Shown in pieces: positions 1-4,744 of a DNA stretch of 7,258 bases. Below the pieces are notes generated by a model. The model was not told where the DNA came from, did no database searches, and saw only the letters and a program-made list of their open reading frames with translations. The DNA lies in contig JBKKCR010000015.1 of NCBI GenBank assembly GCA_046712825.1, forward strand, positions 1 through 7,258, written 5' to 3'. The position numbers and the translations under genes were made by a program. Each line of letters opens with the position of its first letter. Position 1 is the stretch's first letter. This DNA is from DATFGK01 sp046712825. Its GTDB lineage: Bacteria; Actinomycetota; AC-67.

Positions 1-237
1 CTCGTCAGCCTCCTCGAGTTCACTCGCCTCCGGCTCATCGCATTCATCCGCGTCGTCCTGGGCATCACCCGATTCCTCGAGCTCCTCAGCGTCCTCGCCG
101 GTGTCGGGAGATTCCGCCACATCCGTGACGCTCGTCTCGTCCGCTCCCGTAGAGCTCATGAGCTGAGCACCCGACAGGCCGGCCAACGCCAGCACGACGA
201 GGGCCGCGAGAATCAGGGCCAGCGTCTTCTTCGGCAT
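1..237 (-). CDS. Exported acidic protein, N-terminal 79 residues (3' end outside window)
   Basis: Reading leftward from the ATG at 237, the frame stays open to the window edge, giving 79 residues. Residues 2-4 (PKK) are basic and about 5-24 form a hydrophobic segment (LALILAALVVLALAGLSGA), which fits a signal peptide cleaved after SGA, or a membrane anchor. From about residue 28 the chain is very rich in Asp and Glu with almost no basic residues, plus one Cys in a DECDEP context, so the mature part is probably a disordered or metal-binding acidic region outside the membrane. The start is secure because an AAAGGAGGTGA ribosome binding site lies 5 bases upstream. A c-di-GMP riboswitch precedes it, so expression probably responds to c-di-GMP. 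The family is not recognised. The acidic composition resembles the outer tail of the membrane protein at 1048-1668, but I see no clear homology. Confidence 0.8.
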   Translation of the reverse strand, partial: MPKKTLALILAALVVLALAGLSGAQLMSSTGADETSVTDVAESPDTGEDAEELEESGDAQDDADECDEPEASELEEADE

Positions 238-242
238 ATGTT

Positions 243-253
243 TCACCTCCTTT
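243..253 (-). promoter_or_regulatory. Strong Shine-Dalgarno site of the exported acidic protein
   Basis: The minus strand reads AAAGGAGGTGA, close to a full match to the 16S anti-Shine-Dalgarno sequence. The GGAGG core is 8 bases before the ATG at 237. It begins at the base next to the 3' strand of the riboswitch, so folding of the aptamer could plausibly control access of the ribosome. That mechanism is inference. Confidence 0.85.
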
Positions 254-344
254 GGCAGCCGGGCTGCCTCGACGTCCCTCGTGGGATCGAGGTCCCTATG
301 GCTTTGCGTCCCCGCCTCGCGGCGGGTTTGCCCTTTCGTTGCCC
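254..344 (-). promoter_or_regulatory. GEMM-I cyclic-di-GMP riboswitch aptamer
   Basis: The minus strand carries the GEMM-I hallmarks in order. First is AAAGGGCAAACC (336-325). Next is a 6-bp stem capped by a GCGA GNRA tetraloop (arms 326-321 and 316-311). It is followed by GACGCAAAGCC (310-300). A second hairpin follows, with outer arms 292-287 and 272-267 and inner arms 286-283 and 278-275. The end is a CAGCCCGGCTGCC segment (266-254), matching the conserved 3' part with the tetraloop receptor. A short closing helix is possible between 343-340 and 257-254. Members of this class (Rfam RF01051) bind c-di-GMP. The G run of GGGCAAACC, where a G-to-A change marks cGAMP-sensing variants, is intact, so c-di-GMP is the likelier ligand. 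No terminator hairpin with a U-run separates the aptamer from the gene, and the ribosome binding site follows directly, which favours translational control. Confidence 0.92.
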
Positions 345-430
345 TTCTCATCGGGCCGGGACCCCGGAAATGTACGGTCGGACTTTCCAAGGCCTTTCGC
401 GACAAGGCAGAGGTGCCGATATGTGAGGGG
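345..430. promoter_or_regulatory. Divergent promoter region between riboswitch leader and sigma factor gene
   Basis: The minus-strand transcript must start to the right of about 344 to include the whole aptamer, and the sigma factor gene starts at 413 or 431 on the plus strand. Both promoters, or at least their cores, are therefore expected here. On the minus strand TACATT (377-372) resembles a -10 element at a reasonable distance from the aptamer, but no good -35 is seen 16-18 bases upstream. A small inverted repeat, CCGGG-AC-CCCGG, lies at 356-367 and could be an operator or chance in GC-rich DNA. No plus-strand promoter is convincing. Confidence 0.3.
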
Positions 431-1048
431 ATGGAGCTGCACGAGAGCGCCCCGGCCGTAGAGGCGTACATTCCGCCCCCCTTCGTCGATAGGAAGGTCG
501 AGCATGAACACGACGAGGCAGCCGTCCGGAGCCGGGTCGCCCGGCTGGTCGAGCGTGCGCAGGGCGGGGACCAGGACGCCTTTGGGGAGCTCTACCGGCT
601 TTACCACGCGCCCTTGTTCCGACTGGCTCGGTTCCGTCTCGGCAGGGAGCACGCCGATGACGTGGTCGCCGAGACGTTCCTCCGGGCCTGGGAGGCGCTG
701 CCCCGTTACCGGGACACCGGCGCGCCGTTCGTCTCCTGGCTCTACGGCATCGCGCGTCACGTCGTGGCCGACGCAGGCCGGGCGGCTGGCCGGGCCGCGC
801 GCCTGGTCGAGCTCCGCGCGGTCCTCCCCGAGCGGCCGGAGGACTGCGGCGGCGAGCTGGACGACCGGCTCGTGCTGGCGGAGGCTCTCGGCCGACTCCC
901 AGAGAGGCAGCGTCAGGTGATCGAGCTGAAGTTCCTGGTCGGCCTCACCAACCACGAGGTCGCCGGTGCGCTGGGCAAGAGCGTCGGGGCCGTCAACGTC
1001 CAGCAGTGGCGGGCACTCGCCAACTTGCGGCGGATCATGGAGACGTGA
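431..1048 (+). CDS. ECF-type RNA polymerase sigma factor
   Basis: This 205-residue protein has the two-domain layout of extracytoplasmic-function sigma factors, which redirect RNA polymerase to stress or envelope promoters. Region 2 covers about residues 48-115: AFGELYRLYHAPLFRLA, then the polymerase-binding DDVVAETFLRAWEAL helix, then the -10 recognition part PFVSWLYGIARHVVAD. Region 4 covers about 151-202: LPERQRQVIELKFLVGLTNHEVA, followed by the recognition helix GKSVGAVNVQQWRALANLR. The first 35 residues are a variable extension. The start is uncertain. The ATG at 431 has GAGGGG directly against it, which is tight spacing. An in-frame GTG at 413 has AAGG five bases upstream and would add six residues. 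Earlier in-frame starts would run into the riboswitch antisense. The stop overlaps the ATG of the next gene by one base (TGATG), so the two are translationally coupled, as for a sigma/anti-sigma pair. Target promoters are unknown. Confidence 0.9.
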   Translation: MELHESAPAVEAYIPPPFVDRKVEHEHDEAAVRSRVARLVERAQGGDQDAFGELYRLYHAPLFRLARFRLGREHADDVVAETFLRAWEALPRYRDTGAPFVSWLYGIARHVVADAGRAAGRAARLVELRAVLPERPEDCGGELDDRLVLAEALGRLPERQRQVIELKFLVGLTNHEVAGALGKSVGAVNVQQWRALANLRRIMET

Positions 1049-1668
1049 TGAGCGGCTTCGAGCGAGACCTCGCCCGCTGGGAGACCGGCCAGCTTGGATT
1101 TAGCGACCTCGAGGACCGACACCCCGATCGAGACGTGCCCGGAATCATTGAGCTCCGGCGTCGCCTCTCCATCCTAGCGACGGAGTCCACTCCCGACCCC
1201 GAGCCCGATTGGGCAGTGTTGCGCTCTCGCCTGGAGGAGGGTTCCACTCCCGGGGCCGCGCTCCGTTGGGGGCTACGCCGCCGCGTTACGCTTGGCTTCG
1301 CGGCCGCGATGCTGACCTTCGCGTCGATTGGGTACGGGGCCAACATGGGACCCATCCGGCGAGGTGTAGACGATTTGGTAGGAGCGGTCACTTCTGTCTT
1401 CGGCTCCGATCAGGCGCCCCAAACACCCGTCACGCCGGGTGGTGGTCTGGATGTCGGGGAGCCCGAGCCCCCAGTAGACGAGGAGAGCCCAGAAGCCAAC
1501 TTCGACCAGCCCGAGGACGTCGATCCCGAGGACGTCGATCCCGAGGGTCAGGAGTCGACTGACGCCGAAGTGCCGGATGACTCAGAGTCTGCCCCCCCTG
1601 ACTCTGACTCGGTCGAACCCCAGCCCGACGAAGACGGCGAAGCCACGCCGGCGCCTACAGAAGACTAG
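1048..1668 (+). CDS. Single-pass membrane protein, putative anti-sigma factor with acidic outer tail
   Basis: The product has 206 residues. Residues 1-78 are charged and predicted cytoplasmic, with helices around 31-45 (VPGIIELRRRLSILA) and 55-64 (WAVLRSRLEE). About 79-97 (RVTLGFAAAMLTFASIGYG), preceded by RWGLRRR, is a likely transmembrane helix with its N-terminus inside. The remaining 105 residues are rich in Pro, Asp and Glu with no Cys, and include DVDPEDVDPE, suggesting a flexible extracytoplasmic tail. The order of soluble domain, one membrane helix and outer domain, with the gene coupled to an ECF sigma gene, fits a membrane anti-sigma factor that holds the sigma factor until an outside signal arrives. 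The HxxxCxxC motif of zinc anti-sigma domains is absent, so the role rests on context and topology. I chose the ATG at 1048 over an upstream in-frame ATG at 1006, which would overlap the sigma domain coding region. Confidence 0.65.
   Translation: MSGFERDLARWETGQLGFSDLEDRHPDRDVPGIIELRRRLSILATESTPDPEPDWAVLRSRLEEGSTPGAALRWGLRRRVTLGFAAAMLTFASIGYGANMGPIRRGVDDLVGAVTSVFGSDQAPQTPVTPGGGLDVGEPEPPVDEESPEANFDQPEDVDPEDVDPEGQESTDAEVPDDSESAPPDSDSVEPQPDEDGEATPAPTED
1510..1546 (+). repeat. 15-base tandem repeat inside the acidic tail
   Basis: The unit CCCGAGGACGTCGAT occurs twice in perfect tandem (1510-1524 and 1525-1539) and a third copy starts (CCCGAGG, 1540-1546). The length is a multiple of three, so the frame is kept and the unit encodes PEDVD. 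It is a likely site of slippage-driven length change in the extracytoplasmic tail. Confidence 0.85.
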
Positions 1669-1683
1669 ATCTTCAACGAGGCC

Positions 1684-2052
1684 TTACGGCGCCAGTTCGA
1701 CCCAGCGCTCTACCTCGTAGGTCACGTCCCCGGTCGAGCACGTCGGGCAGATCAGCAGCGATGTCACCGTCAGGCACGCGGCGCTTCGGGAGCGCGCGGT
1801 AGCGTCCCCCCGTTGTTGATGACCGCGTAGGTGAGCGCGTGGATCGCGCGCTTGACGTCGTCACGGCGGAGCAGCTGCTCCACCTCGTCTTGCCTGTCAC
1901 GGAACCAGTGTAGGACCACCGGCGACGATGGCGCGGGCCGCCTTCGCGTCGACGACATCGTTCGCGCTTTGGGGCTGCGGGTCGGTCTCCCAGGCGTTGC
2001 CGCTGAGCGCGATCCTGGCCTCGCTCTCCCATGAGACAGCTTCATGCGGCAC
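1684..2052 (-). pseudogene. Frame-broken remnant of unrecognised gene(s)
   Basis: Three successive minus-strand stretches look coding, with third positions mostly G or C and protein-like composition, but they change frame. The first (2052-1897) starts at a GTG that overlaps the preceding TAG stop and reads HEAVSWESEARIALSGNAWE, ending in a TGA after 51 residues. The second (about 1919-1770) is in another frame and reads VVLHWFRDRQDEVEQLLRRD, then AIHALTYAVINNGG. The third (about 1770-1684) is back in the first frame and reads TVTSLLICPTCSTGDVTYEV, ending RWVELAP at a TAA; it contains a CPTC pair. The simplest reading is one gene, or a fusion of pieces, broken by two frameshifts. Assembly errors could give the same picture, as could two or three tiny genes. 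No family was recognised. The gene lies tail to tail with the anti-sigma gene, 15 bases away, with no clear terminator between them. Confidence 0.4.
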
Positions 2053-2288
2053 TAGGTAGTACGCCTGGGCCGGAAGATGAAGATGGTCCGGTCCCCTTCC
2101 AGGTGGTTGGTGAACAGCAGCGCCGGCGGGTCTTCGGTCATCTTGACCATCGCGACCCGCGTGCCGCCGTCGGCGATCGCGAACTCGAGCCGACCACCGA
2201 GCACCTCGGTGAAGTAGCGGGCGTCGGCCGCGACGTCCGTGCTCGGGATGTAGAGGTAGTCGAGCTGCTCGAACTTCCCGGCAAGCAT
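2052..2288 (-). pseudogene. Truncated VOC (glyoxalase/bleomycin-resistance fold) protein
   Basis: The 78-residue product begins MLAGKFEQLDYLYIPSTDVA, continues ARYFTEVLGGRLEFAI and then ALLFTNHLEGDRTIFIFRP. This follows the pattern of one beta-alpha-beta-beta-beta module of the vicinal oxygen chelate fold: an opening strand, a helix ending at YFTEVLGG, then strands. VOC domains normally have two such modules over about 110-130 residues. Here translation stops (TAG, 2054-2052) right after the first module and a seven-residue tail, so the second half and its metal ligands are missing. The ATG at 2288 has AGGCGG five bases upstream. Following sequence is open in other frames, which suggests a deletion or frameshift. 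A half-size VOC protein that forms its domain by dimerising is possible but less likely given the broken sequence downstream. The start is divergent from the operon at 2358. Confidence 0.55.
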
Positions 2289-2357
2289 CGTTCCGCCTCG
2301 CCCGCGGCGCAAGACCTGGCGTAGCATCGGGCTCGACGAGCGAGAAGGGGGATCTCC
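2289..2357. promoter_or_regulatory. Divergent intergenic region upstream of the cyclase operon
   Basis: These 69 bases separate the VOC start from the first gene of the plus-strand operon, so the operon promoter should be here or just to the left. TAGCAT at 2322-2327 is a weak -10-like hexamer, with no matching -35. A purine-rich ribosome binding site (GAGAAGGGGGA, about 2342-2352) precedes the ATG at 2358. No operator or riboswitch fold is evident. Confidence 0.35.
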
Positions 2358-2600
2358 ATGGGCAAGTATCTGAAGCTCGGTGCAGAGCCCGGCGGGGAAC
2401 GGTGGACGCTTCCGGACGGCGCCGACGTCGAGAAACTCCGCACCCAGATCGCCGACGCGATGGAGGAAGAGAAGCCCATCCGCATCCAAGTCGTTGTGGC
2501 GCAGGACCAGATCGCCGAGCTGATCGTCAACGCCGGAGAGGTCGCTGCCGTCCTCGTCTGGGAAGACATGTCCCGCGGCGGCATGACGATCATCGACTGA
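2358..2600 (+). CDS. Conserved-looking small protein of unknown function (80 residues)
   Basis: The start is supported by a GA-rich ribosome binding site (AAGGGGG) about six bases before the ATG, and third codon positions are strongly G/C. The chain has no signal peptide or membrane segment. It opens with a short strand (KYLKLG) and a WTLPDGAD turn, then a helix (VEKLRTQIADAMEEE). Strands IRIQVVVA and AAVLVWED follow, with a short helix (DQIAELIVNAG) between them, so a small alpha/beta cytosolic fold is likely. I do not recognise the family. It is the first gene of a tight operon: its stop is one base from the GTG of the EthD-like gene. A partner or regulatory role for the downstream proteins is possible but not shown. 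Confidence 0.75.
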   Translation: MGKYLKLGAEPGGERWTLPDGADVEKLRTQIADAMEEEKPIRIQVVVAQDQIAELIVNAGEVAAVLVWEDMSRGGMTIID

Positions 2601-2601
2601 C

Positions 2602-3393
2602 GTGGACGACTTCCCGGTAAAGCTCGGCTCGATCCTGTTCACGCTCGTTGAACCCCACAAAGGTCACCAGGTCGCGTACAACCGCTGGTACGAGCGCGAC
2701 CACTTCTACGCCGGCTGCCTCGTTGGGCCCGGCATCCTCGCCGGAGCGCGCTTCGTCGCGACGCGGCCGTACAAAGAGCTCCGCTACGTCCCCGAGCCCG
2801 CGATCACCGACGACCCGATGCGCGGCTCGTATCTCGCGCTGTATTGGATCGAGCGGGGTCAGCAGGACGAGTGGGGGACGTGGGGCGCGAAGGAAGTGCA
2901 CCGCCTCCACAAGGCCGACCGCATGTTCCCCGCCCGCGACCACATCCACACCAAGATGTATCGATACCGGGGCGGCGCGTTCCGCGACGCGGACGGCGTG
3001 CCGCCGGAGCTCGCGCTCGACCACCGCTTCCCCGGCCTTGTCGCGACCTTCGTAGAGACCTACGATGCCGCCGACCGCAATGCCGTCGGCGAGTGGCTCC
3101 GCGACGAGCACTTGCCGAAGGCGATCGAAGGAACGTCCGCCGCCATGGCGCTTGTGTTCACCCCGGTCCCGATCCCCGACAGCGCGCCGGCCGACATCCC
3201 GCGCGTCGAGTCCGACGGGCGGCGTCTGCTGATCATGTGGTTCTGCGACCGCGACCCGGCGGACGACTGGGAGTCCGAGCTCGCCGGGCTCGGCAAGGCG
3301 ATCGACGCGACCGGCAAAACGCGGTGCGTGTTCTCCGGCCCCTTCATCCCGACGGTGCCGGGCACGGACACCTATACCGACCAACTGTGGTGA
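2602..3393 (+). CDS. Two-domain EthD-like / dimeric alpha-beta barrel protein
   Basis: The 263-residue protein has two similar halves. Half one (about 5-125) opens with the strand KLGSILFTLVEP and carries WYERDHFYAG at 29-38. Half two (about 143-250) opens with FPGLVATFVETYDAADRNAV and carries WLRDEHLPKA at 165-174. A Trp and a His four residues apart (WxxxH) next to the first strand is typical of EthD-like members of the ferredoxin-like dimeric alpha-beta barrel group. These include small accessory proteins and enzymes acting on small hydrophobic or aromatic molecules. A fused pair would form the barrel within one chain. No signal peptide is present. The GTG at 2602 is taken as start because it follows the preceding stop by one base and the first strand begins soon after. 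There is little Shine-Dalgarno sequence, so coupled translation is likely. Its stop overlaps the next gene's GTG by four bases. Substrate and activity are unknown. Confidence 0.7.
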   Translation: MDDFPVKLGSILFTLVEPHKGHQVAYNRWYERDHFYAGCLVGPGILAGARFVATRPYKELRYVPEPAITDDPMRGSYLALYWIERGQQDEWGTWGAKEVHRLHKADRMFPARDHIHTKMYRYRGGAFRDADGVPPELALDHRFPGLVATFVETYDAADRNAVGEWLRDEHLPKAIEGTSAAMALVFTPVPIPDSAPADIPRVESDGRRLLIMWFCDRDPADDWESELAGLGKAIDATGKTRCVFSGPFIPTVPGTDTYTDQLW

Positions 3394-4736
3394 GCCGATC
3401 TCGACCCGAGACTCAGTTCGCGAAGCTCGGTGACGCCCGGATCGCGTACAAGGTGTTCGGCGAGGGGCCCATCGACCTCGTCTTGAACTCCGGTCTCGTG
3501 AGCAACGTCGATTCGAACTGGGATCATGAGGGACCGGCGGACATGTTGCACGCGCTGGCGGCTTTCAGCAGGGTTGTCATGTTCGATCCGCGCGGCTCGG
3601 GCGCCTCGGATCCGCTTCCTGCGGCTGAGGCTTTCGGATGGGAAGCCTGGGTTGAAGACCTCAAGGTCGTTCTCGACGCCGTCGGCTCCGACCGTGCTGC
3701 GATCTTTGCATTCGCGGAGGCAGGCCCGGCGGCCCTCCTGTTCGCCGCTACCGATCCGCAACGCGTGAGCGCGCTCGTCCTCGTCACCACGACGGCGCGC
3801 TACACCCGCGGCGACGACTATCCGTTCGGATTTCCGCCCGAAGAGGCGGATCGACGTGCCGCCGCCGTCGCCGCAGCCTGGGGTTCCGAAGGTTTCGCCA
3901 AGCTCGTCTACCCTTCGCGCGCCGACGATTCTCGCTTCATCGAATGGTTCGCCAGGTACCAACGCTCGGCCGCCAGCCCGGGCCGCGTCGAGGCGCTCTA
4001 CGCGCGGATGTTCCAGCTGGATGCCCGGCACGCGTTGCCACTGGTCACGGCGCCGACGCTCATCCTGGCCACCGAGAATCCATTCATCCCGGCGGACCAC
4101 TCTCGCTACCTCGCCGAGCACATCTCCGGTGCGCGTCTCGTCGTCTTCCCGACCGCCGACATCGCCACCGTGTACTCCTCTACGGAACCCGACGAGGTCC
4201 TCGGTCTGATCGAGGAGTTCCTTACGGGAGCCCGGCGCGCATCCGAGCCGCAGCGCAGGCTCGCGACGGTGCTCTTTACCGATATCGTCGGATCGACGGA
4301 TCGTGCCGCTTCGCTCGGGGATCGGCGGTGGCGTCAATTGCTCGACGTTCACGACGAGATCGTTCGCGAAAGGGTCGAGCGTTTCGGAGGCCGCCTCGTC
4401 AAGACGACGGGAGACGGGGCGCTCGCATCGTTCGACGGTCCGGCAAAAGCTCTACGCAGCACGAGCGCGCTTCGCGAAGCGCTGGGGACGGCCGGCATCG
4501 AGATCCGTTCCGGCTTGCATGCAGGGGAGGTCGAGGTTCGTGACGACGACGTTGGTGGCATCGCTGTTCATATCGCCGCTCGGGTGATGGCGGAGGCGGT
4601 ACCCGGCGAGATACTCGCTTCGAGCACCGTGAAGGACCTCGTTGCCGGCTCGGGGATCTCCTTCGCCGATCGAGGTGTGCACCACCTCAAGGGCATCCCC
4701 GACGAGTGGCGGCTTTTCGCCGTCGAGAGCGTGTAG
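3390..4736 (+). CDS. Alpha/beta-hydrolase fold - class III adenylate/guanylate cyclase fusion, paralogue 1
   Basis: The 448-residue protein has the layout of mycobacterial Rv1900c (LipJ). Residues 1-280 form an alpha/beta-hydrolase fold and 288-448 a class III nucleotide cyclase, which makes cAMP or cGMP as a dimer. In the cyclase, the metal aspartates are D298 (FTDIVGST) and D342 (KTTGDG). The base-specifying K338 and D387 are kept, as is the transition-state R398. The usual Asn is H394 (AVHIAAR). In the hydrolase, FDPRGSGASDP (65-75) is typical, but the nucleophile elbow reads AFAEAG, with A109 in place of Ser. The usual acid and His regions read ATENP and TADIAT, so the triad is gone. No membrane segment or signal peptide is seen, so it is cytosolic. 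The GTG start at 3390 overlaps the preceding stop (GTGA). It is aligned with the ATG of paralogue 2 (MSRSRPET in both), which supports this start over much earlier ones. The domain is likely a ligand-binding regulator of the cyclase. Confidence 0.93.
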   Translation: MSRSRPETQFAKLGDARIAYKVFGEGPIDLVLNSGLVSNVDSNWDHEGPADMLHALAAFSRVVMFDPRGSGASDPLPAAEAFGWEAWVEDLKVVLDAVGSDRAAIFAFAEAGPAALLFAATDPQRVSALVLVTTTARYTRGDDYPFGFPPEEADRRAAAVAAAWGSEGFAKLVYPSRADDSRFIEWFARYQRSAASPGRVEALYARMFQLDARHALPLVTAPTLILATENPFIPADHSRYLAEHISGARLVVFPTADIATVYSSTEPDEVLGLIEEFLTGARRASEPQRRLATVLFTDIVGSTDRAASLGDRRWRQLLDVHDEIVRERVERFGGRLVKTTGDGALASFDGPAKALRSTSALREALGTAGIEIRSGLHAGEVEVRDDDVGGIAVHIAARVMAEAVPGEILASSTVKDLVAGSGISFADRGVHHLKGIPDEWRLFAVESV

Positions 4737-4744
4737 GGATCACG

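Noticed and set aside
311..326. GC-rich hairpin followed by TTT on the plus strand, looking like a rho-independent terminator
   Set aside because: Read on the minus strand it is the GNRA-capped stem of the GEMM-I aptamer with conserved flanks, which explains it better. The T-run is only three bases.
356..367. Inverted repeat CCGGG-AC-CCCGG as an operator
   Set aside because: Too short to separate from chance in this base composition; only noted within the promoter region.
281..430. N-terminal extension of the sigma factor from an ATG at 281
   Set aside because: The extra 50 residues look non-coding, overlap the riboswitch antisense and have no ribosome binding site. ECF sigma factors are usually about 200 residues long, which the 431 start gives.
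1669..1700. Terminator between the converging anti-sigma gene and the broken minus-strand gene
   Set aside because: No stable stem followed by a T-run could be found on either strand.
1673..2032. Minus-strand frame of 119 residues as an intact gene
   Set aside because: Its sequence is Arg-rich and low in hydrophobic residues. The other two minus frames hold the protein-like stretches.
2602..3384. Minus-strand open frame covering the EthD-like gene
   Set aside because: The plus-strand frame has repeated WxxxH motifs, strand-helix pattern and coupling to both neighbours. The minus frame has none of these.
2844..3389. Extension of hydrolase-cyclase copy 1 to a start at 2844
   Set aside because: It would lie wholly inside the EthD-like gene in another frame, is Arg/Pro-rich like a shadow, and copy 2 supports the start at 3390.
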